A program made the translations under genes and the position numbers. Below the pieces are notes generated by a model. That model was not told where the DNA came from. It saw only the letters and a program-made list of their open reading frames with translations, and did not search any database. Positions 20,055-30,507 of a DNA stretch of 64,000 bases are shown here, in pieces (within the stretch, counting starts at the first letter, position 1; every line of letters begins with the position of its first letter). The DNA comes from Agapetus fuscipes (taxonomy: Eukaryota > Arthropoda > Insecta > Trichoptera > Glossosomatidae). Where the stretch lies: NCBI GenBank assembly GCA_951799405.1, contig OX637336.1, positions 21,557,479-21,621,478 of the forward strand, read 5' to 3'.

Positions 20055-23000
20055 TTAGTTAGCCTCCATAGCAGCTAGGTTGGCCTTAGCCTCAGTTAGT
20101 CCTGGTTGTGCTGACAGCGCTGCAGCAAGAAGCCGAGCCGGCAACCCCCGGGGCCCTGTCCCCACGCGGCGAGCCTCCAGCGCTGCCAGGTTGTTCAGAG
20201 CAGCCCCGTGAGAGGGATCCTCTCCAAGACATAGACGCAAGCACTGCATCGCAAGGTTCACGTCGCCAATCGTCTGCAATAGAAATATTTTTTGTGTTGT
20301 AATGATGATTGATTAACATTAAGTTCGGGGATCAGGATCCTGAACAAAGAAGACACGCCCAGTATCTACAAGGCCCCCAGCATCTACAAGTGGGAGGCGC
20401 AGGCTGCGGGGCAGACCAGACTTAGGAGAGATGCTCCACATCCCAGGGTGGAAAGTTAGATGGCGCGACTAGGAGGAGCTAGAGGCGTAGCATGTGGGAG
20501 GCCCAGGCTGCGGGGCAGACCAGACTTAGGAGAGATGCTCCACATCCCAGGGTGGAAAGTTAGATGGCACGACTAGGAGGAGCTAGAGGCGTAGCATGTG
20601 GGAGGCCCAGGCTGCGGGGCAGACCAGACTTAGGAGAGACGCTCCACATCCCAGGGTGGAAAGTTAGATGGCGCGACTAGGAGGAGCTAGAGGCGCAGCA
20701 TGTGGGAGGCCCAGGCTGATCTAGGCTGTAATACTTTTGGGAAAGAGAGAACACATTGTTTTATTGTTTAATGAATAATTTTATTTGAACAAAAAGCATA
20801 TCTCCTTCTGCAGAAAAATGATAAATTTGTAGACATGATTCAATAATTCATTACACCGTGTAAGAAATAATTGGTTTTCCAGCGACTTACCAAAGCCAAG
20901 TGTGACAGATTATACCACAAGCTGGCCCTCTCCTGTGGTTCCGCGGCCAACATCTGTGCTCGCCTAAAGCAGGCCAAGGTCAGATCCCAATGCTGAGCTC
21001 GCAGACAGCACAATGCCACATTGTTAAACACCTCTGCTGAGTATGCTCCCATAGCCAGCACTCGACTAAAAATGACAAATATAATATATCAATTCAAATT
21101 TGGCATGTTTACCTATAGCAATTTTTGTTATGAAGTAAGGATGCAAGCAGATAGTGTTATTTATTTAAGAAGAATAAACGGCTATATAGCCTTTTACAAC
21201 ATTGCGATAAATATAAATATGTAGGTACATAAGTAGGTACTGTATCTATAGGTATAAAACTAATATCTTATCATGCTATCTTATCTTATATCTTATCATG
21301 CTATAAAACTAATATCTTATCATGTTATCATGCTATCTGCTATTATTCCGGGTTGTATAAAATAAAACTTCTTAAAAGACTAAGCACGATGGTAATATGT
21401 TTTATACAAATTCTTGTTTGTACACAATAAAGAGCTTTGGCATATAGAATAGCATGACCATCTTACCAAACGTCTCTGCACTTCCTTAAATACCTTATTG
21501 TGCTGTCAATTCCAGTCTATAGGAGCTGTGTTGTTGTGAACAGTGTTGATATCAAGGAAATACTTGGTTGGACAGGAAACCCTTGTACAACAAAAATCTT
21601 ATCAAGCCCTTTCCCGAGGGCCTTCTTTATTAAAGCTTTACATACCAACAACAAAAACCGCAACTATTCTTGTTTCCTTCAGATTTGTTCAGACAAAATT
21701 GCTTGTTTTCATTACTTGTATCACATGTTGTTTCTGATAAAAATATAAACATATGCTATTGAATGGATTTGTTGACATTGAGTTGATGATGTATTCAGGT
21801 AGTCTTTTCCACTTTTTGGCTTCTTGGATGATAAATGTTGTGATGAAAGTTTACCGGTAATAGCGCAATGCCAGCTCGGGTTGATCATTATAGAAGTGGT
21901 GCACAGCTATGGCGGCCATTGCTTCTGTGTTCATGGCGTCCACCGTTGACACAGAACGGTACAGCTTTACAGATTGTGTCAGCTCACCAAGGGCCTCAAG
22001 AATACGAGCCTGAAAGGAAAAATCAAATGAAGATTGGTAAATGGTATCCGCGATTCCCCATCAATGATCATAAATTGAATGACAAAAAAGAACGATTTTA
22101 TAATATATCTGATGCTGGAGAGTTGCTTTCTGGGATCTGTTGCCGTCTGTGGGAGATGGAGCTTTCGACACTTGTTGTGTAAGCCTAAAACTCCTTTTTA
22201 ATGTATAAGACCTACACTTTTTAGCTGTAAATTTAAGGTTAATTTTTTTTTTCTTCATATTTTGCCTACTACTGACCACACTGGTACCTTTGCGTGTCAG
22301 CAATGTTCGCGGCTGTGCCTGGGTATCTATTCAGGGGTTTATGATCCAAATCTAACAGTGTCATATCCTTGCCTGCTCTGTCAATAGCCCCACGTCTCCT
22401 GGAAAGGATCTTTCTGTAAGTTGGCAGACATCTTTAGCAGCGAGGGGCTGGTCGAGTCGGCAGCAAGCTCTGGCGAGGCGCAGAGCTGTGTCGGGGCGCC
22501 GCTGAGCTGCTAGAGCTGTCCGCAGCTGGCGCTCCGAGTCCCGGGCAAGGCCCAGCAGGCCGTAGCATCTGCCCATGGCCACCTTCCACCACCAGTCAGT
22601 GAAAGAGCACGCTTGGGAAGCAAGCACGGCTAGCTCTAGTGCCTGGCAAAACAAAATAAACAATTATAGCAATCTACCTGTTTATGGAACTTCTTTGACT
22701 TTGCCTGAAGACAATTATGACTTGTACAGGCTTTACCCTTTCAGTATGATATTTCCTCCCCATTTAAACATGCCTCCAATGGAATATATTTTTACTTGTT
22801 ATTTAGATATAATAAATGATATCCTACTTCTATTGAATTGTAATATCAAAGGACTTCTATCCCAGATAGCAGGTCAGTTTGCTGCAAGTTTGATTTGTAC
22901 TTAAATTTATATTGTCATGTCAAATATGACAAAACAAGTTTATTGCAATATTGCTGCAACGTTGTGCTCACAGCATTATATTTTTTCTTTATGTTTCCTG

Positions 23001-26000
23001 CCTGCATTTTAACCGCCATAACGTCTGTCAACTGTCAAGCCGGCTTGCGTTTCAACTCTGACAATTCTTCCCCTCGAAATCGTCAATTTTCAAGGTAATT
23101 ATACATTAAATTGAAAAAAAATCATTTTTAGCGTGTTCCTTAGTTCATAAACTATTCAATAGGATATAATTTGTAGCAAGTTCTATGTTTTTTAGTACTT
23201 TTTTTTGTATACAAAATAACGTGTATGGTTGAACATACAGGATTTTGAGGTCATTTTTAACCGCCTTACTATTTTATTTTTTCAGATGTCTTACTCTATT
23301 CGAGAGATTAATATGTGTTTGAATGGAAATGCATCAGATGTAGAACTTGAAGATGAAGATGACGAAATTACAACCTGGTGGGAGCCAAGGATCGAAAACG
23401 GTGACCAGGAGATGGCTGCAGACGAGTTGAGCCAGATAAGTGGGATGCCCATTGAAATAAACGTTAGTATTTTATTTTTTTATTTATCTATTAAAAAATC
23501 CTCATTTTATTCAAAATATATCTCAACAAATTAGCTATAAATCGGTACCTTTAAACTCGTATCTTTATAATTAATCACAGATTGTACTGCATTGACATTG
23601 ACTGAAGTCCTCTAAAATAGGTTTTCTATGGTTCCAATTTCTATTTTATTTGTGGATGATATTATAAACGTAACTATTTATTTCTTTTCGGGCACCTAGT
23701 GATGTTGACCAGGAGGAAGAAGCAAATGCGGTGGAAGGTGATGGACAACATCAGGCCCATTCGTTGTGGACAGAAGTACGCTGGCGACACCGTGACTTGG
23801 ATATCCCCGACACAACGTGTACTGCCAGTTTTTTACAATCCATTAAAATTTTAACGTCACTGGAATACTTTCAATTATTTGTAGATGACGCAATAATTGA
23901 AAATATGGTTCAGCAGCCCAATTTTTATTCATCACAATCGGACGACGAACAGTGAGAAGACCACGTTCAAGATGGCTGGATGGAGTGGTGGCGGATATGT
24001 GGGACTGGAGGAGGAAGACGTTGGATAGACAGCGCTGGCAGCGGTTGCTGAGGGAGGTCGTGCCAGTGATGATGATGATGTGACTATTATAAAACTTTGT
24101 TACTACTATAAGCAAACTGTAAATGAAATAAAATAAAAATATTTCATCTTTTTATTCTAATTTTGTTTTTTTTAATATTATAATAATATCAAAAAATGTA
24201 TATAATTTGCAGAAGCAAACATTTTGCAAGTTTGTCATGACAACCTTACGGGAACTTTGTTATGACAAAGTTTCTGCAAGCTTGTTGCTGGGAAACTAGA
24301 AAGTTTGATTAAAACTTGCCTCAAGTGTATATACTTGCCATGGTGAACTTGCAGCAAGCCTTCACTTTTGACACATCAAACTTGTTGCAAGTCAGATACA
24401 AGTTTAAAATGCTATCTGGGATGAAGCTGACCTCTAAATCTAAATACATAAATCTAAATCTAAGCTGCAAAGATATGTATTGTGGTGTCAGTGAGCTTCA
24501 GAGAAACACCCACAGATGGCGCTTTGAGACAAATAAACTCATACGCAAAATCGAACAAGCATTCTTCATAAGGAATGGGATTTGAGACATCAGGGAGATA
24601 TTCTATTGATTATCTCAAGGCGTGGTACTTGGCCTCCCAAATCCGGCTCCGCTGGATAACAAGAACCAAGGTGGTCTCAACCTTTCTTTGTAGAGCTAGC
24701 TTCTCGGATAAAGAGTACCAACTGGGTCGATTCCACCCGAAGCCTTGCCTATGTGAGGAGCAGTGCAAATTGCCCCGTAGGTACTGGTAATGAGTCAGTG
24801 GCTTGCACTAAGCCGGAAGTAAAGTGAAGACGGTGAGCCATGGCTCCTCTGAACTAAGCTCTCCGCCTGCACCACACACACATACACACACCACGTGTGT
24901 TACGGAAGGAATCGTGCGGGTGCTTTTGTTACCTCCCAAACGATCCTATCTCTCCGTGCACACATACATACGCAATCGGAAGGACTCGTGCGGATACTTT
25001 TGACCTTCCAAACGTAACCCTCCATCTGCGCACACATACACACAGCCGGGAGTAATTGTTGGGCAATTTAAGATTCCGACGTTGCTACCCGCGCTACACA
25101 CGCATCGTGGAAGCTGGAACGAGGGACATCGAGCAACCGCTCTGTCCAAACACCTCTACCAGACATCCCGCGTGCTCCCAACAAGGAGAGATATCGAGGC
25201 TGGACGTCAGCACTCTGTCTCTCCCATCTAGTGCTACAAATGAACAATAAGTGCTACAAAAGTGTGTAAAGAACTCTAAATGAACCTGACTAACAATATT
25301 TCACTGGTTGTGTAATTAAGGGCATAACAATACTTATAAATTTAAATGTCAATAAAAAACTATTCAAACCTTAACAGTATCATTTGAGATTCATATTAAA
25401 TGCATTCCCACAAGCAGACATGCATAATTTCGCGCTCACACATGCCGCATGTGGACCTACATACAGTATAAAAAACCCAATCTCAAATGAACATAAGCCC
25501 TGCAACTCTTGCCGACCTTCCCTAAAACAGGGGTGACAATCACACCCCTGTTTTGGGGTAAGCTGGCATGAGTTGCAAGGTTTATGTTAATTTGAAGTCT
25601 AATTTATTGTGTAAATAAACATTAATTGTAGCATGTGCTTTTGGGCATGCATGAAGTATGAATTTTAAATGTTAATATGTCTTTGCAACTCAGATAGTAG
25701 ACTATTATAGATAGATTGACAGATAAACACTCTATTTTATAATATTGTCAAATAGCAGAGGACCCTTCATATTTCAATGATATGTCTTAGTATATCTTGG
25801 TATATTTTGAAGTGGCCTCGTATACCTGGCACTAGAGAGATAAAGGCTAACAAAGAAACATGTATGATGGAAAACTCACATGCCTGTAGTCACCCTCATA
25901 ATAAAACAGGTATTCAAACATTGGTTTTGCCACGTGCGTGTCTTGTGCGCAGCGTGCCAGATCCAGACGGACCACGTTCACCACTGCGTGCTCCTGCAAG

Positions 26001-29000
26001 TCCTTCACTACCCCTGTCCCGAGGCGTACTGCGCGAGCTTGAGCCGTGGCCAGCAGGGCACGAGCCGTCCCAGGTGTGCGGGCGGTGCGGGACCTGGCAG
26101 CTGTTGCTGTGGCTCGGGTACCAACACGTCCTTCTGTCCCGGGCCTCTTCTCTGTGCCAGGACGTCTCTGGAAGAAACAGTATCTATGAAGATGAAGTAG
26201 AGGAAGATATCAATGAGCTGCGATGAATTAGAGGCTATGAATTAGGCGGTGGATCCTTCCCATGATCCATAATCTTTTGTTTTTTTCTTCAATAGCACTA
26301 CAACCCAAATCGAGCCAAGGCCATCGCTAGCTTGAGCCTCCAGCCCCCCTGTGTTCACACAGCATCCCTCCTCGCCTCATTCTTCGACCTCAACCTTGGT
26401 AAACCAAACCTTCCCCTTTCTCCTGGGTGCCCATTCATTATCTGATATCTCATACATTATTACATTAGTGCATACGCTCAGAATGAGATTGTACAAAGTT
26501 AGTAATGTAAGGTACGAGAATATGACATCATTTAAAAGGACTGCACAATGCAGAAGAGATATAATATACTGTAAGAATGCATATTAAAAAGTAGATGGCA
26601 AAAAACTTAGTTCCAGACCTTATATTTTCAAATGAAAAAGTCATCAAATCATCAACAAGTAATGTAAGGCACAGGAGAAGAATATGCCAAATTAAAATAA
26701 AGTTGGTATGAGGCTGACCACCCATTCAGTAAAAAATGGTTCACCGGGGAAGGTCGGCAAAAGTTATAGGGCTTATGTTCATAAGAAATTATAAAAAAAC
26801 ACAGAGTTTTATTTTCACAAATTGAGTATTTAATTCCACCTCAAGTACTTTCGACTTATTCACGTCATTATCAAGAGGATACCTCTTGATGAGTATCCTC
26901 TTGATAATGACGTGAATAAGTCGAAAGTACTTGAGGTGGAATTAAATATGTACTCAATTTGTGAAAATAAAACTCTGTGTTTTTTTATAATTTTTTATAA
27001 TTTCTTATAAAAATGAATTTTCACTGTGTGAATACACAAACTTTAAAAAGTACGTATTCACGATCAAAACTGGCACTTCCTTAAGGGCAAACCAGCGCTT
27101 AGATTGGGGAAATTCATTTCAAGAACAATACTTAAGGTAAAATTAGCGCTTAAGCGCTCCAAAAACTAGCACTCAGGTAAGTAAGGTCGACACGTATATT
27201 AACCAACGCTTAAGCGCTGTCAAAATATTCCGTCATATTTCATTGTTATCACATTTTTTGTTTGATTGTGAATTTACATGAAAAAATGAATTCTTACTAT
27301 AAACATGATTTTTACAAGTGTATTAACATTGTTTTGACGAGTTCATTTACATTGCTTGACCATCAGAATTGGGTTTGTTCTCCGGTATGGTCTAGGACCA
27401 TACTGCAATGACAGATGAACTGTCTGATGAATATTCCGCCGCATTTCATTAGCACATTTTTTGTTTGGTTGTGAATTATTTACATAAAATAATGAATTCT
27501 TTCGATACAGTTGACTTCAACGAGAATAATAACATTGTTTTGTTCAAAAATAGTGTCCCAAGAAAATATATCAGAGACTGTAAAGACCCATTTACGTATT
27601 ACGAAGAGGAAGAATTTAGAAGACGTTTTTGATTGAAAAAATGCGTCGTTCTGTATACAGTTTTGCCGTTGCTCATTGAGGGTTGCAAAGCCAACGATTT
27701 CTTCGATCTGTTATTTTATCTTCTATTACAGGTTTTTCTTTAATCAGAGCCACCAGCAGCTCCTTTTCCGCTGGAGAAAACAACATCTTTTTGGCGCTGA
27801 AATCGATCAAAACACTTTACATTGGATATTACATAAATGTATTTTTAAAAACTAATAGAAATTGTACACAAACAAATTCGTACTTACGGTTTACTTAAAG
27901 TAGTAATTGCGTTATACGTACTTATTTGTTGTCAAGTTTTATGCAAAGTTGATATGACATTGAAATTTGAAAGAGGCGGCAATGATAAGAGTGAAGTACG
28001 CCGAATATCGGTCGGAAGGTACTGACCAATTACAGAGCTGGGTTTTTTCGAGAGCCAATGACAAACCCGTACGTCTCCTGGGGGTTGGGCACTACGCTGA
28101 TTACTGCTTGAGTGTTCTTTGTGAAACAAAACGCTCCAGAATGTCGACCCTTGAATAAGTGTAGCGCTTGAGTAAGGCACTTAAATCAGTTTTGATCGTG
28201 AATACGGGGGTAAGGGCTTATGTTCATTGAGGTTAGGATTTTATTTGTAGTTACACATTCAGCATTTGTAAGCGCGTACTACTTACATGTGTCAGTTTGT
28301 GGGCATGCATTTGAGAACTTTAAATAAATATATCCTTGCAACTTAGATTATAGATTATTATTATAGAACACATCATGTGTGCTCACATCTCCAGTGTTTC
28401 GTGTGTGAGCACAAACTTACATGCAGATGCTCTCTTGTGAGCGAGCATTCAAGTATGGATCCTTATCGTAAAAGTATCTTGATAGGAGAGATAAATCTTA
28501 CAAAATATTAAGTATTATTATTTATTAGGATTAAAAAACTTGATATTACTTAATGTTACGATTTTTAGGTTCGGATACTTCTCAAATAAAACACTACTCT
28601 TCTTTTTTACTTATTTATTTTACACTTTTATATTTATTTTTACAAAGACACTCTCGACTATTCCATTACACTGGTTTTAGTTCACTGGTCAAATTTGTTA
28701 GATGTATTGGTGAAGCTCACAGATGACTGACTCGTGCAAGCGACTTGCACCCTTTTTATACTAAGAAGATGGAACTGTTGAGAACACATTGTTGCTAGAC
28801 TGTTCTCGAAGCACATACCTACATAATTAAAGTAATCTAGTGACTTCTCTATTTACACACAATTATTAATCCTACCCACCAATACAATAAAGGATTCCTA
28901 TTACATAGCTATAACTAATACCTATACTTATTTTAATATTACCTATTTACATAACATTAAGTATTATTAGGATTAAAAAACTTGATATTTTCCATATTTA

Positions 29001-29595
29001 TGATTTTTTTAAACCTAATGCTTCACGGCTTGTTTTTTCTCCATCCTCAGGTGTAAGTTATATTAAAAACTTATTAACTAAATAAAGTAAGGCGCGTAAA
29101 ATTGTGTTTAAAAACATAAAAATAAAACAGAATAAAAATGTTATTTTTTTGCCACTGTTTCCAACGCATGTTTTTAATACTAAAATTATTTTTATGTACG
29201 TTTTTTACTTAATGTCATGAAGTTTTTACCAAAATATTAAAATAATGATAAACATCAATACTCACCAATGCAGTGGCTGCAGTGTTAGGGTTCCTAAGGC
29301 TCGTCCCTGGTCTTGGTGCAGTAGCGAGTGCCTCACTAAACACACTCCCCTGCTGCAGGTCTGCCAGCCCCTCTGCGCCCCGCGCCCCCTCAGCCTCCAG
29401 TTCATCCACGCGCCCAGTAGCTGTCCGAGCTCGCATCCTTAGCAACCAGGCTGCCCTTGCTGCACGATCTCCTGGAACACGTCCTCTGGAACATGCTCCT
29501 GGATCTATGGCCTCCAGGATGGAAATGCAGCGCTCCTCGCATAGATCATAGTGGCCAATGCGGTACAGCATCAAGGCCTCATACATTGGATCCAT
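20055..29595 (-). CDS. TTC8: Tetratricopeptide repeat protein 8 (BBSome subunit BBS8), complete, six exons
   Basis: Exons in transcription order: 29595-29266, 26167-25880, 22642-22373, 22009-21855, 21065-20891, 20273-20055, giving about 478 residues with continuous phases. TTC8/BBS8 is a TPR subunit of the BBSome, which moves membrane proteins in cilia. Family signatures: YDLCEERCISILE and RPGTSLRNP in exon 1; a PGT/RPGT-rich stretch and RLGT, then KPMFEYLFYYEGDY in exon 2; TDWWWKVAMGRCY (about residues 221-233) in exon 3; EVFNNVALCCLRAQHWD and LWYNLSHLAL in exon 5; IGDVNLAMQCLRL in exon 6. Human TTC8 continues about 40 residues further at the C-terminus. Intron 3 starts with GC (CAG|GCAAGG), because the ARI codons are supplied by exon 4. 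Introns 1 and 3 carry DNA transposons and R-repeats. The gene is divergent from the WD40 gene. Confidence 0.93.
20390..20718. repeat. 104-bp tandem repeat, about three copies, in TTC8 intron 5
   Basis: The unit starts GTGGGAGGCCCAGGCTGCGG and includes GATGCTCCACATCCCAGGG. Copies differ by only a few bases. It is GC-rich compared with the surrounding intron. Confidence 0.88.
22861..24420 (+). mobile_element. piggyBac-like DNA transposon remnant with split ORF
   Basis: Ends are CCCAGATAGCA (22861-22871) and TGCTATCTGGG (24410-24420); the GCAAGTTTGAT-like phrase recurs inside both ends. 23285-23463 encodes LEDEDDEITTWWEPRIENG. After a possible intron, 23700-23955 encodes LEYFQLFVDDAIIENMVQQP, the N-terminal part of the piggyBac transposase domain (pattern YF-x-L-F-x-D-x-x-I-E-x-I-V-x-Q-T-N). 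The catalytic core is missing. The flanks are not TTAA. A small LINE C-terminus (RPRSRWLDGV, followed by a (GAT)n tail) lies inside at about 23953-24085. Confidence 0.6.
24421..25369. other. TTC8 intron 3: R(-) tip, LINE-like 3' sequence, CA-rich stretch
   Basis: 24436-24484 is only the tail end of an R(-) (ATAAATCTAAATCTAAGCTG). The rest has broken frames and CACACA-rich segments near 24870-25050 that resemble the 3' UTR of a non-LTR element. No intact gene. Confidence 0.45.
25370..25705. repeat. Inverted pair of R-repeats, R(-) joined directly to R(+)
   Basis: R(-) runs to CCTAAAACAGGGGTGACA and then flips straight into CACACCCCTGTTTTGGGG of an R(+) copy, leaving almost no spacer. Both inner ends (the CCTTGACT side) are deleted. 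Confidence 0.75.
26168..26699. other. TTC8 intron 1, proximal part, no gene recognised
   Basis: A short plus-strand open stretch near 26290-26420 (KAIASLSLQPPC-like) has no family that I can name. Otherwise AT-rich intron. Confidence 0.35.
26783..28212 (+). mobile_element. Foldback element 3, 15-bp TSD, itself carrying a DNA transposon
   Basis: Inverted arms of about 90 bp lie on either side of a centre near 26880 (CCTCTTGATGAGTATCC). The right arm reads CTTGATAATGACGTGAATAA, then GTCGAAAGTACTTGAGG. That order resembles a hammerhead core (CUGAUGA, GAC/GUC helix, GAAA), though degenerate. Flanks are AGGGCTTATGTTCAT at 26768-26782 and 28213-28227. Its right end (ACTTTAAAAAGTA) is separated from the flank by the transposon at 27053-28206. 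Confidence 0.62.
27053..28206 (+). mobile_element. PIF/Harbinger-like DNA transposon remnant
   Basis: Perfect 20-bp inverted ends CGTATTCACGATCAAAACTG (27053-27072) and its complement (28187-28206). A plus-strand frame from about 27493 encodes PRKYIRDCKDPFTYYEEEEF, then RRRF and a stop. This resembles the N-terminus of Harbinger transposases (RDR-x-NPFE-x-x-x-D-E-E-F-x-x-R-F). The catalytic DDE core is absent. About 120 bp at 27225-27345 are duplicated at 27425-27545, including ATGAATTCTT. A 3-bp target duplication could not be confirmed. Confidence 0.55.
28554..28956 (-). mobile_element. Solo LTR (Ty3/gypsy-like), 4-bp TSD TTAA
   Basis: 403 bp beginning TGTTACG and ending TAACA as read on the plus strand, flanked by TTAA at 28550-28553 and 28957-28960. 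Promoter signals read on the minus strand: TATAAAAAGGGTGCAAG, then AAATAAATA-type polyadenylation signals. The phrases ACACTGGTTTTAGTTCACTG and CCTACCCACCAATACAATAA are shared with the LTR at 32697. No internal retroviral-type genes remain. Confidence 0.8.
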
Positions 29596-29785
29596 TATTC
29601 AAATCCCAAAACTTCACATAACATTTCACAACTGAATAAGATATTTTTAAAGAAAGCTTTAGAATATTGCAATAATGAATGAATTATATTTTAATATGTT
29701 TATGAATTACTCAATTAGACAAGTAAGTTTGCGGAATATCTTTTGAATCTGTTATTCCAGTTGACATCACTTTGTTTATATGTTG

Positions 29786-29799
29786 GTTGGCATGGCAAC
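29786..29799. promoter_or_regulatory. RFX-type X-box GTTGGCATGGCAAC
   Basis: Differs at one base from the ideal palindromic X-box GTTGCCATGGCAAC, with the 2-bp AT spacer. RFX factors bind X-boxes upstream of ciliary genes such as BBS genes. It lies 190 bp upstream of the TTC8 start and about 710 bp upstream of the WD40-gene start, between two genes of ciliary families. Confidence 0.75.
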
Positions 29800-30069
29800 C
29801 ACTAGAAAACTTCTTCTTTTCATTCATAGAGTGCTATGGCTAAAAACCACAAGTGTAATAAGAAATTCTATAGACAAGAAAATTGTGACGTCACATGGCA
29901 AAGCTGCTAGGGAAAAGGCACAGAGTAAGGGAAAAGGCAAAAAAAATATTTTGCTGAGGACCCAGGCACATAGATGTGATGTTTGCACAATGAGAAAAAA
30001 AATGTTTTGAAATTTGTTCTGAGCCCATTTATATTTTGCATAAAAAGAAGCAGTGAGGAGTAGGTATCC

Positions 30070-30330
30070 ATAATCTAAGTTGCAAAGATATTGTACATTT
30101 AAGATTCATATTAAATGCATTCCCATAAGTAGACACATATAAGTTCGCGTTTACACATGCCGCATGTGTAGGCGCCTAAGTATTTACTACATAAAAGCCC
30201 AATCTCAAATGAACATAAGCCCTGCAACTCTTGCCGACCTTCCCTGAAACAGGGGTGACATTGGCAAAGTGAACCATATTATTTATTACAGTATGGGTGG
30301 TCAGCTTCATACCTATCTATAAGTCAAGGT
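30070..30330 (-). repeat. R(-) repeat, complete
   Basis: Runs from ATAATCTAAGTTGCAAAG to CTATCTATAAGTCAAGG. An AGGTAT precedes it near 30061 and also follows it, a possible short target duplication. Confidence 0.85.
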
Positions 30331-30507
30331 ATATAATATTTAATGTGAAAATTAAGCCACTGGTTCTTGGATATCCTTCCAATTTTAAAACTGCATTCTC
30401 AATTTGAAAATATTAATTGCATCTGTTATCATGGAAATCATATTTGTTATCATAAAATATCTAGAAAAGTAGATAAATTATGTCATTTATTTAAAATTAA
30501 TCTTACA

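Larger units (their letters stand above)
26700..28370 (+). repeat. R(+) repeat split by a foldback element
   Basis: The left part 26700-26782 ends AGGGCTTATGTTCAT, and the right part resumes with the same 15 bases at 28213 and runs to ACTTAGATTATAGATT. The repeated 15-mer is the target duplication of the insert. Confidence 0.8.
29596..30507. promoter_or_regulatory. Divergent promoter region of TTC8 and the WD40 gene
   Basis: 912 bp between the two start codons. It contains the RFX X-box at 29786-29799 and a complete R(-) at 30070-30330. The R insertion sits on the WD40-gene side, so the X-box is much closer to TTC8. Confidence 0.65.

Noticed and set aside
25777..26226. Plus-strand 149-residue protein
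   Set aside because: It is the antisense shadow of TTC8 exon 2, whose minus-strand reading matches the family and has correct splice sites.
30367..30507. Upstream in-frame Met as the start of the WD40 protein
   Set aside because: The extra 47 residues are Cys/His/Ile-rich with no family similarity. The acidic MDSSPSV start at 30508 fits better, though this is not proven.
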